DNA of 64,000 nt. Source: E44-bin88 sp050123275. GTDB lineage: Bacteria; Chloroflexota; Dehalococcoidia; Dehalococcoidales; BS750m-G39. Each line of letters begins with the position of its first letter. Position 1 is the stretch's first letter. Of this stretch, positions 40,154 through 48,741 are shown piece by piece. The notes beneath the pieces are model-generated. The model was given only the letters and a program-made list of their open reading frames with translations, was not told where the DNA came from and searched no databases. The stretch covers positions 210,954-274,953 of the forward strand of contig JASFHK010000001.1 in NCBI GenBank assembly GCA_050123275.1, given 5' to 3'. The position numbers and the translations under genes were made by a program.

Positions 40154-40453
40154 CTATCGGTTCATTCTAATCTTGCTGTAGCACTCGCTACAATATACCG
40201 GTCGGCCTTCTCTAGGCTCGAACGGAACTTCGGTCTCCTTGCCACACTCGGCGCAAACCGCCGGGAACATCTGACGCCGGGACCTGTAACCGTCATTCCC
40301 GTAACGTTGTGCTTTCCTGGCTTCGCGGCAAGAGGGGCAGCGCTTGGGCTCGTTGGTGTAGCCCTTGGACTGGAAGAACTCCTGTTCCTCGGCGCTGAAG
40401 GTGAACTCGGCTCCGCAATCGGAGCAGGTGAGCTGTTTGTCCTCAAAACTCAT
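40154..40453 (-). CDS. Zinc-ribbon protein B (paralogue of the gene at 34637)
   Basis: A 99-residue protein, MSFEDKQLTCSDCGAEFTF at the start. It has CSDC...RCPSCR and CAECGKETEVPFEPREGRP with YCSEC, the same two-module frame as protein A. I took ATG 40453 because GGAGG lies at the right distance and the paralogue begins at the same place; an in-frame ATG at 40498 would add 15 residues without a ribosome site. A 10-bp inverted repeat (40453-40462 with 40493-40502) overlaps the ribosome site and the start codon. Role unknown. Confidence 0.87.
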   Translation of the reverse strand: MSFEDKQLTCSDCGAEFTFSAEEQEFFQSKGYTNEPKRCPSCREARKAQRYGNDGYRSRRQMFPAVCAECGKETEVPFEPREGRPVYCSECYSKIRMNR

Positions 40454-40502
40454 TGGATGACCTCCTCTCTTGTAATAGTTGGCTAGAGTTGCGGTCATCC
40501 AA
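40453..40502 (-). promoter_or_regulatory. Ribosome-site-closing inverted repeat of zinc-ribbon gene B
   Basis: In the mRNA, TTGGATGACC (40502-40493) pairs perfectly with GGTCATCCAA (40462-40453). The second arm contains the last two G of the GGAGG ribosome site and the A of the AUG. The 30-base loop holds CTCT/AGAG, which can extend the fold. Closed, this would block initiation. Confidence 0.65.
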
Positions 40503-40569
40503 CACTCGGGTAAAACTAAACTGGTTTAACTAAGTATGCGATAACCTTTAACCTAGAACCACTTTTCGT

Positions 40570-40597
40570 ATTATACCATACAAAATCTATTTGTAAA
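40570..40597 (-). promoter_or_regulatory. Promoter of zinc-ribbon gene B
   Basis: On the minus strand, TTTACA (40597-40592), 16-bp spacer, TATAAT (40575-40570). The leader to the AUG is about 110 nt. Confidence 0.8.
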
Positions 40598-40632
40598 GTA
40601 AATGTCAAATATGGCTGCCGAAAGGCATTTGC

Positions 40633-42318
40633 CTAAGGCTGGCCGTAGGGCGCAAAGTCCACTATGTTGAGCCGGAGCTTCTCGCGGCCGCCCCAGCGGT
40701 CTATCTCCAGGTTATAGACGATATCCAGGCGGGGGCATATCTCGGCCAGGTAGCAGCCCAGCCGGAAGGCCACCCCGTCCCAGACGCTGCCGCCCTGCTT
40801 CAATTTCAGCCTCAGGTGCTGGGCGCCGTTGCCCATGGTGCGGCACTCGATTACCTCCGTTCCCCGGCTTAAAAAGGTGGGTGAGGGGTTGCCCCGCCCG
40901 AAGGGGGCCAGCTGCTGGATGGTGCTGAAGGTGTCCCCGCTCAAATCGCGCAGGGCGACCTCGGCGTCGATGTCCAGCTGCGGGCGTAAATCGGCGCCGG
41001 CGAGCTTTTCGGCGGCGAGGCGGGATAAACTCTCGCGGAAGCGGGGCAGGTTCTCGGTGGGCAGGGTAAAGCCCGCCGCCTGGGAATGGCCGCCGAAGTG
41101 GGAGAGCAGCTCCCGGCACTCGGTCAGCGCCTCGATGATGTTGAACTCGGGGACGCTGCGCCCGCTGCCGCCGCTAACCGTCTCGCCGGTGTGGACGACG
41201 ATGGCCGGGCGGTAAAACTCCTCGGCGAGCCGGCCGGCAATGAGACCGGCGATGCCCGGCGGGTAGTCGTCGTCGGCGGCGACCAGCAACGCCTCGATGC
41301 CCTGCGCCACTACCTGCTCCCTGGCTTTGGCCAGTACCTTGGCGGTCAGCCGTTGCCGTTCGGCGTTCTTCTCCTCCAGCCAGCTGGCCAGGTCACGCGC
41401 TTCCTGGGGGGATTCCGTCATCAGCAGTTTATAGCTGGTCATGGCGTGGGCCAGCCTGCCCGCCGCGTTGAGGCGGGGGGCGATTGTCCAGCCGATGCTG
41501 TCGGCGTCCAGCTTGCCCGGGGTCAGCCCCGCCTGGGAGATAATCTCGCCGATGCCGAGGCGGGGTGCGGTGTTCATCAGCTTCAGCCCCTCCTTGACCA
41601 GGTAGCGGTTCTCCCCGGAAAGGGGGGCGATGTCGGCCACCGTGCCCAGCGCGGCCAGGTCCATCATGTCGTCCGCCTGCCCTTCCTTGCCCAGGTTGCG
41701 GAACAGCGCCTGTAACAGCTTCAGGGCGACGCCGGCGCCGGTCAGCTCGGTGAAGGGGTAGCCGGAATCGGCGCGCTTGGGGTTGATGATAGCCAGGGCG
41801 GGCGGTATCTCGGGGAGGGGAGAGTGGTGGTCGGTGATAATTACGTCCAGCCCCAGCTGGTTGGCTTTTTTAACCTCGGGCAGGGCGGTTATGCCGCAGT
41901 CAACGCTGATGACCAGGCTGGCGCCCTGCTGGTGGAGCTTTTCCAGGGCGGATATGTTAAGCCCGTAGCCCTCGGTGAGGCGGTGGGGTATGTAGGGAAC
42001 GGCGCTGGCGCCGAGCCGGGTCAGCCCCTGGACGAGTATGGCCGTGCCGGTAATACCGTCGGCGTCGAAATCGCCGTAGACGGCGATGGTCTCCCCGGAG
42101 AGCATCGCCCGGTAGATGCGGGCGATGGCCGGCTCGATGTCGGGGAGCTGGGACGGGTCGTCGCAGAGGCGCTTGTCGCCGCTTAAAAACACCTCCAGCT
42201 GGGCCGGCTCGGTGATGCCGCGGTTATAGAGGAGTTGGGAGATAAGGGGGGGGAAACCGCCCGCCGCCAGACGCTCGTCTGGAGCCGTCGGCAGCAGATT
42301 CCAGCGGTGGTGGTTCAA
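40633..42318 (-). CDS. recJ: Single-stranded-DNA-specific exonuclease RecJ
   Basis: 5'-3' ssDNA exonuclease of recombination and mismatch repair. The 561-residue protein has the DHH phosphoesterase motifs VYGDFDADGITGTAIL (about 81-96), DCGI and ITDHHSPLPE (about 158-167). The DHHA1 motif with GGHSQAAGFTL (about 393-403) and the C-terminal OB domain follow. The start is TTG 42318, just inside the fabF stop, with CCGAGG six bases before. The two genes form an operon. Confidence 0.95.
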   Translation of the reverse strand: MNHHRWNLLPTAPDERLAAGGFPPLISQLLYNRGITEPAQLEVFLSGDKRLCDDPSQLPDIEPAIARIYRAMLSGETIAVYGDFDADGITGTAILVQGLTRLGASAVPYIPHRLTEGYGLNISALEKLHQQGASLVISVDCGITALPEVKKANQLGLDVIITDHHSPLPEIPPALAIINPKRADSGYPFTELTGAGVALKLLQALFRNLGKEGQADDMMDLAALGTVADIAPLSGENRYLVKEGLKLMNTAPRLGIGEIISQAGLTPGKLDADSIGWTIAPRLNAAGRLAHAMTSYKLLMTESPQEARDLASWLEEKNAERQRLTAKVLAKAREQVVAQGIEALLVAADDDYPPGIAGLIAGRLAEEFYRPAIVVHTGETVSGGSGRSVPEFNIIEALTECRELLSHFGGHSQAAGFTLPTENLPRFRESLSRLAAEKLAGADLRPQLDIDAEVALRDLSGDTFSTIQQLAPFGRGNPSPTFLSRGTEVIECRTMGNGAQHLRLKLKQGGSVWDGVAFRLGCYLAEICPRLDIVYNLEIDRWGGREKLRLNIVDFAPYGQP

Positions 42319-42319
42319 T

Positions 42320-43573
42320 TCATGCCTCGGAGTACTCTCTGAAAATCAATACGGAGTTATGGCCGCCGAAACCGAAGGAGTTGGAAAGGGCGGTTCTTAC
42401 TTTAGCCTGGCGGGCCGTGTTGGGCACGTAGTCCAGGTCGCATTCGGGGTCGGGGTGGGTGAGGTTTATCGTGGGCGGGATGACGCCGTTGCCGATAGCC
42501 ATGACGCAGATGGCGGCTTCGATGGCGCCGGCGCTGCCCACCATGTGCCCCGTCATCGACTTGGTCGAGCTTATCGGAACCTTGTAGGCTTGCTCGCCGA
42601 AAACCTTCTTTATTGCCCTGGTCTCCATCTTGTCGTTGAGCTCGGTGGAGGTGCCGTGGGCGTTGATGTAATCAATCTCTTCGGGCCTGACCCTGCCTTT
42701 GTCCAGCGCCCGCTGCACGGCTACGGCGGCGCCCTCGCCGGTCTCCAGTGGGGCGGTGATGTGATAGGCGTCGGCGCTGGTGCCGTAGGCAATCATCTCG
42801 GCCAGTATCTCTGCCCCGCGCTGGCGGGCGAAGTCGAGGTTTTCTAGGATGAGGACGCAGGCCCCCTCGCCGATGACGAAGCCGTCGCGCTCGGCGTCGA
42901 AAGGCCGTGAGGCGAGTTGCGGCTCGTCGTTGCGCGTCGAGATGGCTTTAAGGGCGTTGAAGGCGCTGATGCCCACCGGGTTGATGATGCACTCGCTGCC
43001 GCCGGTTATCATCGCCCTGGCGTCGCCGCGCTTTATCGTCTCGTAGGCGATGCCGACGGCATCTGAGCCGCTGGAGCAGGCCGAGGTCGTGCAGAGGTTG
43101 GGCCCCTTGGCTCCCAGCGTGATGGACGCCTGCGCCGAGGCGATGTTGGGCATCATCATCGGGATGAGGAAGGGGCTGACCCGCCGGGCGCCCTTTTCCA
43201 GCAGCACTCTGGTCTGCTCGAAGAGCGTGGTCAGGCCGCCGATGCCGCTGCCGATAATGATACCGATGTCGTCCTTATTGGCGTCGTCTATCTTCAGCCC
43301 CGCCTGTCCGGTTGCCTCCAGGCTGGCGGCTACCGCCATCTGGGAAAAGCGGTCGTTGCGGCGGGCTTCCTTGGGGGTCATGTAGTTAGAGGCGTCGAAG
43401 CCCTTGACCTCGCCGGCAATCTTGGTCTCGAAGCCCTCGGTGTCGAATAGGGTGATGCGGTCAACGCCGGACTTGCCCGCGGCCAGCGCCGCCCAGGTGT
43501 CCCTGGCGTTTAACCCCAGCGGGCAGATGGTGCCGATACCGGTAACGACGACCCTGTTTTTTGAGTTTGACAT
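42320..43573 (-). CDS. fabF: Beta-ketoacyl-ACP synthase II
   Basis: Chain-elongating condensing enzyme of fatty acid synthesis. The 417-residue thiolase-fold protein opens RVVVTGIGTICPLG. Its catalytic triad is visible: Cys in CTTSACSSGSDAV (about 166), His in INAHGTSTELND (about 305) and His in GHMVGSAGAIEA (about 342). No acpP, fabG or fabD lies beside it. plsX at 15183 is the only other lipid-acyl gene of this group in the window. Confidence 0.96.
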   Translation of the reverse strand: MSNSKNRVVVTGIGTICPLGLNARDTWAALAAGKSGVDRITLFDTEGFETKIAGEVKGFDASNYMTPKEARRNDRFSQMAVAASLEATGQAGLKIDDANKDDIGIIIGSGIGGLTTLFEQTRVLLEKGARRVSPFLIPMMMPNIASAQASITLGAKGPNLCTTSACSSGSDAVGIAYETIKRGDARAMITGGSECIINPVGISAFNALKAISTRNDEPQLASRPFDAERDGFVIGEGACVLILENLDFARQRGAEILAEMIAYGTSADAYHITAPLETGEGAAVAVQRALDKGRVRPEEIDYINAHGTSTELNDKMETRAIKKVFGEQAYKVPISSTKSMTGHMVGSAGAIEAAICVMAIGNGVIPPTINLTHPDPECDLDYVPNTARQAKVRTALSNSFGFGGHNSVLIFREYSEA

Positions 43574-43649
43574 AATCTTAAAAAAGTGTGGGATTTTGGT
43601 TAGCTATTTTTACCACAAATCGCTGCTTCTCCGCAAGAAAAACCCCCGT

Positions 43650-43688
43650 TTGACCGCCGCCGATCCAGGCAATATAATTTTCATATCA
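43650..43688 (+). promoter_or_regulatory. mtaB promoter, leaderless configuration
   Basis: TTGACC (43650-43655), 17-bp spacer, TATAAT (43673-43678), then 9 nt to the ATG at 43688. No ribosome site is seen, so a leaderless or near-leaderless mRNA is expected. Confidence 0.72.
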
Positions 43689-44914
43689 TGGCAAAAGACG
43701 CCAAAGCCCCCAGCGTCGTCCTGGACACGCTGGGCTGCAAGCTCAACCAGGCGGAGAGCCAGCTTTTCGTCCGTCAGTTCGCCGCCGCCGGCTACCGGGT
43801 GGTGCCCCCGGATGGCGGCGCCGACGTCTATATTCTCAACACCTGCACCGTCACCCACGTCGCCGACGGCAAGTGCCGCCGGCTTTTGAACCAGGCGCGC
43901 CGCCGCAGCCCCAAAGCACTGCTGGTCGTCGTCGGCTGCTACGTGGAGCGCGCCCGCCGCGATTCCCTGGCCATCAAAGGCGCCGACCTGGCCCTGGACA
44001 ACCGCCAGAAGATGGATATGGTCACTTTCCTCGAAGCGGGGGGCTATTTAAGCCGCCCCCCGGCAGTGCCTTCGGCCCCGGCCGCCTCCCGTACCCGCGC
44101 CCTGGTCAGGGTGCAGGACGGCTGCAATAACTTTTGCGCCTACTGCATCGTGCCCCTGGTGAGGGGCAGGGAGAAGAGCCTGCCCGCCGACCGGATTGTC
44201 GCCGAGGTCGAACAGCGCGTCGCCGACGGCGACAAAGAGGTGGTGCTCACCGGCACCGAAATCGGCGCCTACAGCTATCGGGGCATCGACCTGGGCGGGC
44301 TGATAGAGCGCATTCTGGATGAGACCGATGTCGCCCGCTTGCGCCTTTCCTCCCTCCAGCCCCAGGAGATTACCCCCCGGCTTGTCGGATTGTGGCAAGA
44401 CGGGCGGCTTTGCCGCCACTTCCACCTCTCCCTGCAGAGCGGCAGCGACGCCGTGCTGGCCCGAATGGGGCGGTGCTATGATACCGCCGAATACAGGCGG
44501 GCGGTGGACTTAATCAGAAAAGCCGTGCCCGGTGTGGCCGTTACCACCGACATCATCGTCGGCTTTCCCGGCGAGAGCGACGCCGAATTCAATGAGAGCT
44601 ATGATTTCGCCCGCAACATGCGCTTTGCCCGCATCCACGTCTTTCCCTACTCGCCGCGGCCGGGGACGAAGGCGGCCGATATGCCCGGCCAGGTGGCGGA
44701 TAGCATTAAGCGGGAACGCAGCCGCAAGATGCTGGCGCTGGGCCGGGCGGCGGTGCGTAATTTCAAGAAACAGTTTCTGGGGGAAAAGGTGACGGTGCTC
44801 TGGGAAAAAGAGAGCGGCGGCGTCTGGTCGGGGCTGACCGACAACTACATCCGCGTCTTTACCAAAAGCGATAAAGACTTGACCAATAAGCTGGTGGCGG
44901 TGACGCTGACCTAG
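43688..44914 (+). CDS. mtaB: tRNA t6A37 methylthiotransferase MtaB
   Basis: Radical SAM enzyme adding a methylthio group to t6A37 of tRNA-Lys-type acceptors. The 408-residue protein has the UPF0004 domain with three cluster cysteines (TLGCKLNQAES, NTCTVT and VVGCYVE, about residues 17, 53 and 84). The radical SAM cluster motif is CNNFCAYC (about 147-154). The C-terminal TRAM-like domain starts near 345. The TLGCKLNQAES motif separates MtaB from MiaB and RimO. Its substrate t6A is made by TsaD (765-1742). Its TAG stop shares a CTAG palindrome with the stop of the converging GNAT gene. Confidence 0.92.
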   Translation: MAKDAKAPSVVLDTLGCKLNQAESQLFVRQFAAAGYRVVPPDGGADVYILNTCTVTHVADGKCRRLLNQARRRSPKALLVVVGCYVERARRDSLAIKGADLALDNRQKMDMVTFLEAGGYLSRPPAVPSAPAASRTRALVRVQDGCNNFCAYCIVPLVRGREKSLPADRIVAEVEQRVADGDKEVVLTGTEIGAYSYRGIDLGGLIERILDETDVARLRLSSLQPQEITPRLVGLWQDGRLCRHFHLSLQSGSDAVLARMGRCYDTAEYRRAVDLIRKAVPGVAVTTDIIVGFPGESDAEFNESYDFARNMRFARIHVFPYSPRPGTKAADMPGQVADSIKRERSRKMLALGRAAVRNFKKQFLGEKVTVLWEKESGGVWSGLTDNYIRVFTKSDKDLTNKLVAVTLT

Positions 44915-45390
44915 CCCATCTCCATGCCCATCACCACCGACGTCTCTATCTGCCGTTGAGGTATATCCCAGTATCTCTTGAGCAGCTCGTCCTTGTCCGG
45001 CAATAATTTAAAGCCGTGCTTCTCGTAGAACTTTATCGCCCAGGTGGCGTCGGCCCAGGTGCCCACCAGCAGCCTTTCCGTCCCGACCAGCGGTTTGATG
45101 TGTTCCAGCAGCCGGGCGCTGATCCCCTGTCTCTGCCACTCGGTCAAAACATAGGCGTGGCGGATAAGGGTGGTGTCCTTGACCGGTTCCAGCCCCATCA
45201 CCCCCACCAGCTCCCCGTCGGCCTCCAGGCCGAAGAAGGTCACCCGCTTCAATTCCGCTTCCAGCTCGCTCATGGGCATATAGGGCTGGGGGTAACAGTC
45301 GGGGGGTATGGCGCCGTCGTAGGCGCGGGCGGCTTCGTTGATTATAAAATATATCCGTTCGCTATCCGTGGGCCGGCACTGTCTTATCAT
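44911..45390 (-). CDS. GNAT family N-acetyltransferase
   Basis: A 159-residue acetyltransferase domain. The start ATG 45390 (MIRQCRPTDSERIYFI) has AAAGGAG upstream; a longer frame to 45453 would run into the marR promoter region. Motif A is HAYVLTEWQRQGISARLLEH (R/QxxGxS type) and motif B is AIKFYEKHGFK. A conserved WDIPQRQIETSVVM end is typical of one uncharacterised GNAT subfamily. The substrate is unknown. Confidence 0.87.
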   Translation of the reverse strand: MIRQCRPTDSERIYFIINEAARAYDGAIPPDCYPQPYMPMSELEAELKRVTFFGLEADGELVGVMGLEPVKDTTLIRHAYVLTEWQRQGISARLLEHIKPLVGTERLLVGTWADATWAIKFYEKHGFKLLPDKDELLKRYWDIPQRQIETSVVMGMEMG

Positions 45391-45446
45391 CGAGCGAACT
45401 TCTCCTTTGAAATGATTGACCAATAGATTTGGTGAGCTAAAGGTTA

Positions 45447-45475
45447 TTGACACCGCTGGTAATCAGGCTTACAAT
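45447..45475 (+). promoter_or_regulatory. Promoter of the MarR-like / radical SAM pair
   Basis: TTGACA (45447-45452), 17-bp spacer, TACAAT (45470-45475). The leader to the GTG at 45526 is about 45 nt. Confidence 0.8.
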
Positions 45476-45525
45476 AACATTTACGATTCGGTCTTGCCAA
45501 CCCCAAAAGATTAACCCGAGCGGGG

Positions 45526-46005
45526 GTGATTGAGATTAAGAGGCTTACCGCAAGACAGCGCGCTTTTCTGAATAAGTTCCTCGATGTCTGCCGGGAACAG
45601 CAGGAGCCCGTCCACTACAGTGTCGTTGCCCGGAGACTGGGTCTGAACAATTCTACCGCCTACGACATGCTCAAGCTGCTCGAGCAAAAGGGCATGGTAA
45701 GCTCCCAGTACGCTACGCCCAAGGCTAATTCGGGCCCCGGCCGTTCCACCATACTCTTTTCCCCGACGGTGAGAGCTATGGAGTCCCGCTCGGTGGCCGA
45801 TAACCGCGGCCGTGAGAAGTGGGAGGAGTTTAAGGCTCGACTTCTGACCAGCCTGAGCCAGGGAACCGTCGAAGATTACCAGGACGACCTCAACGAGCTG
45901 CTGAACATGGTGGCCGAGCTCAAGTCGTCGCTGGAGCAATACGCCGAGTTTATGACCGCCCTCTTGTTAAACCTGAGGGAAGTCAGACAGGAGCTAAGTG
46001 AATAA
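45526..46005 (+). CDS. MarR-like winged-helix transcriptional regulator
   Basis: A 159-residue protein with an N-terminal winged helix (about 8-70: SVVARRLGLNNSTAYDMLKLLEQKG is helix-turn-helix, followed by a GPGRSTILFSPT wing). The C-terminal half is helical (about 85-155) and likely dimerises. The start is GTG 45526. It lies 101 bp upstream of the radical SAM gene in the same direction, so it may control that gene and itself. A MarR or LexA-N-terminal type HTH are both possible; the ligand is unknown. Confidence 0.78.
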   Translation: MIEIKRLTARQRAFLNKFLDVCREQQEPVHYSVVARRLGLNNSTAYDMLKLLEQKGMVSSQYATPKANSGPGRSTILFSPTVRAMESRSVADNRGREKWEEFKARLLTSLSQGTVEDYQDDLNELLNMVAELKSSLEQYAEFMTALLLNLREVRQELSE

Positions 46006-46106
46006 AGCCCGGCTAATTAATTGCTGATAAAAACGGAAAGCTAGTTTTTTTAAGCAATATTTTGGTTTCTTTCGGAACAATCCGGTGTTTTTGAAAGGAG
46101 TCGGCC

Positions 46107-47585
46107 ATGAATGAAAATACCGGGACGGGCGGGCTGTTCAGGCGCATAGGCGCGGCGTTTTCCAGTTTTTTCGGTTCACTTAAACTCTTTTTCTTCAAGC
46201 TAATCCTCAAGGGCGTGATTCTGCTCTTCTATCTTTCCGATAACAGCCTTTTGAGAGTGGTGCGGATGGTAAAAAGGCTGCGTTTCACCAAACTTTACCG
46301 GGAGCAGCTGGATACCTTCGAATCGCTGGTGGAAAAGAACCACCCCTTCGTCCAGTTGGGGCGCAACATCTTCCACAAGTCGGAGCGGTGCCGCGGCAAG
46401 CTGTTGAACAACCTGTTGCTCAACGCTCTTTTTGTGGGCAGCAACAAGCGGGTCCAGTTCAGCGAGCGCAATAACCTGCCGGCCCCCTGGTTTTTCGTGG
46501 TCAGCCCCACCATGCGCTGCAACCTGAAGTGCGTCGGCTGCTACGCCGCCCAGTACAAGAAAGAGAACGACCTGCCCTACGAGACACTGGATAAGATATG
46601 CCGGGACGCCAAGACGATGGGCATCTACCTGGTTACCATCTCCGGCGGCGAACCCTTCATCAGGCAGGACCTCTTCGACCTTTTCCAGAAGCACAACGAT
46701 ATCTATTTTCAGGTCTTCACCAACGGCACCCTGATTGACAAGAAGCTGACCAGGCGCCTGGCCCGCCTGGGTAACGTGGCACCGGTTATCGCCATCGAGG
46801 GCTTTGAGGCCGCCACCGACCAGAGGCGCGGTAAGGGCACCTACCGGAAGGTCATCGCGGCCATGGACAGATTGCGGGAGGCCGGCGTTATTTTCGGCTT
46901 TTCCACGATGCCCACCAGCCTTAACTGGGAGATTGTCGCCTCCGAAGACTTCTACCGGTTCCTCGTCGAGAAGGGCTGCTCCTTCGGCTGGCTTTTCCAG
47001 TATATACCCATCGGCCGCGACCCCGACCTGGTGCTGATGATGAAGCCCGAGCAGAGATTAGCCATCCGTGAGATGGTGCGCACGGTGCGCAGCCGCTATC
47101 CGCTGCTCGTTTCCGACTTCTGGAACGACGGCGACTACGTCAATGGCTGCCTGGCCGGCGGCAGGCACGGCGGCGGCTATTTCCACATCAACACCAACGG
47201 CGATGTCGAGCCCTGTGTCTTCGCCCACTTCGCCCAGGATAACATCAAGACCATTTATCGGAACGACGGCCACCTCTGGGACGTGCTGCGCTCCGAGTTC
47301 TTCTGTAAAATCAGGGCGGGGCAGCCCTGGAACGAAGACCACCGCATGTGCTGCATGATTATCGATAATCCCCAGTGCCTGCGCAGGGTGGTCCTTTCCT
47401 GCGACGGGGTCTATCCCACGGAGCAGGAGGCGGAAAAGCTAATAAGGGACGACAGGGTAACCAGCCACCTGGACAACTACTCTTCCTGTTTGAGCCGACT
47501 GTTGCACCCGGATATGGGGGCTTCGGCGGAGGCCCCGGCCGCCGCCGATAAACCATCCCAAAGCGGCAACGTCGCCGCCAGGTAG
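46107..47585 (+). CDS. Radical SAM protein with SPASM-like C-terminus and hydrophobic N-terminus
   Basis: A 492-residue enzyme. Residues 20-42 are hydrophobic (FFGSLKLFFFKLILKGVILL), suggesting membrane association. The radical SAM cluster motif is C138-NLK-C142-VG-C145, with GGEPF at about 183-187 as the SAM amino-group site. A C-terminal Cys set (GCLAGGRHGGGYFHINTNG, EPCVF, RMCCMI, NPQCLRR) could hold auxiliary clusters. SPASM-type relatives modify peptides or lipids. No precursor peptide gene is adjacent, and the partner HTH gene lies upstream. The last 30 residues are Ala/Ser-rich. Ribosome site GAAAGGAG. Substrate unknown. Confidence 0.85.
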   Translation: MNENTGTGGLFRRIGAAFSSFFGSLKLFFFKLILKGVILLFYLSDNSLLRVVRMVKRLRFTKLYREQLDTFESLVEKNHPFVQLGRNIFHKSERCRGKLLNNLLLNALFVGSNKRVQFSERNNLPAPWFFVVSPTMRCNLKCVGCYAAQYKKENDLPYETLDKICRDAKTMGIYLVTISGGEPFIRQDLFDLFQKHNDIYFQVFTNGTLIDKKLTRRLARLGNVAPVIAIEGFEAATDQRRGKGTYRKVIAAMDRLREAGVIFGFSTMPTSLNWEIVASEDFYRFLVEKGCSFGWLFQYIPIGRDPDLVLMMKPEQRLAIREMVRTVRSRYPLLVSDFWNDGDYVNGCLAGGRHGGGYFHINTNGDVEPCVFAHFAQDNIKTIYRNDGHLWDVLRSEFFCKIRAGQPWNEDHRMCCMIIDNPQCLRRVVLSCDGVYPTEQEAEKLIRDDRVTSHLDNYSSCLSRLLHPDMGASAEAPAAADKPSQSGNVAAR

Positions 47586-47592
47586 AGGGCGG

Positions 47593-48684
47593 CTATTTGG
47601 GCGGTCGCTGCTTCGGGCGGGGCAGCTTTAACGCCTGCCCGAGGTAGCCGGCGAGCTTCTTGGGCTCCACGGCGAAGGGCCTTACCCGCTTCATGCGCCG
47701 TTTTCCCCAGGTTATCCAGTTGCGCGCCCAGAACCACCATATGGCGCCGATGATGGCGGCCGCGATTACCCCCAGCACGACGAAGTAGCCCCAGCGCCAG
47801 CTCAGCTCCGGCATGTAATCGAAGTTCATGCCGTAGATGCCGGCCAGCAGGGTGAGGGGCAGGAAGATGGTGGCCACTATGGAGAGCACTTTCATCGTCT
47901 CGTTCTGGCGGTTGGCCAGCGAGGAAAGGTAGTTGGACAGGGCGTTGTCGGCCTCGTCGCGGATGGACTGGTTGAGGACTTCGAGTCGCACCAGGTGGTC
48001 GTAGATGTCCCGGTAGAATATCTGGGCTTCCCGCTTGATGAGGGGAAACTCTCCCCGGCTCAAGCGGTTGAGCACCTCGCGCTGGGGCGTCATCACCCGG
48101 TGGATGCGCGTGGTGGAGCGTTTCAGCTTGAGGATGGCCTCCAGCGTCGTCTGGTGAGGGCCGCGGATGGCCTCCTCCTCTATCTCCTCGGCAAGCTCGG
48201 CCATCTTGCTCACGGTGGGCGAAATGTTATCAATCAGCGTGTCGATCAGGGCGTGGGCGAGGAAGTTTACCCCCCGCTTGAGCAGGCGGCCGTCGTCCTC
48301 CACTCCCCGCCGCACCGCCTCCACCGAGTACAGCGGGAAATTATGGTTGCTCACCATGAAGTGGGGGCCCAGGAAAATGGCCAGCTCGGCGGTCTCTACA
48401 ATCTCCGAATCGGCGGCGTGGTTGATGCCGTGGACGACGATGAAAAGATAGTCGCCGAAGTCGTCAATCTTGGGGGGATGGATGTCCGGACTCAAACAGT
48501 CTTCGATGGCCAGTGGGTGAAAGTTGAACAGCTCCCCCAGCCGCTTGCCGTCCTCTTCATCGGTTGCCACGATGTCCACCCAGAGCAGCCCCTGTTTGGA
48601 CTCGAAAGCGGCTTTAATCTCCGCCTGGCTCAGGTCGCGCTTAAGATTACCCCTGGGGTCTAAGTAATAGGCTGTGGACGGCAT
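47593..48684 (-). CDS. corA: CorA-type magnesium/cobalt transporter
   Basis: A pentameric Mg2+/Co2+ channel. The 363-residue protein has the large cytoplasmic N-terminal domain (about 1-290) and two C-terminal membrane helices (about 282-302 and 317-337). The selectivity motif GMN in LLAGIYGMNFDYMPELSW lies between them. A basic tail rich in Arg, Lys and Pro ends the protein. A good ribosome site (AAGGAGG) precedes the ATG. It converges on the radical SAM gene, 7 bp apart. Confidence 0.94.
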   Translation of the reverse strand: MPSTAYYLDPRGNLKRDLSQAEIKAAFESKQGLLWVDIVATDEEDGKRLGELFNFHPLAIEDCLSPDIHPPKIDDFGDYLFIVVHGINHAADSEIVETAELAIFLGPHFMVSNHNFPLYSVEAVRRGVEDDGRLLKRGVNFLAHALIDTLIDNISPTVSKMAELAEEIEEEAIRGPHQTTLEAILKLKRSTTRIHRVMTPQREVLNRLSRGEFPLIKREAQIFYRDIYDHLVRLEVLNQSIRDEADNALSNYLSSLANRQNETMKVLSIVATIFLPLTLLAGIYGMNFDYMPELSWRWGYFVVLGVIAAAIIGAIWWFWARNWITWGKRRMKRVRPFAVEPKKLAGYLGQALKLPRPKQRPPK

Positions 48685-48741
48685 ATCGCACCTCCTTAAA
48701 GTCCGACGGGCGACACCAAGTCTATCACTCTAAAACAGCTT

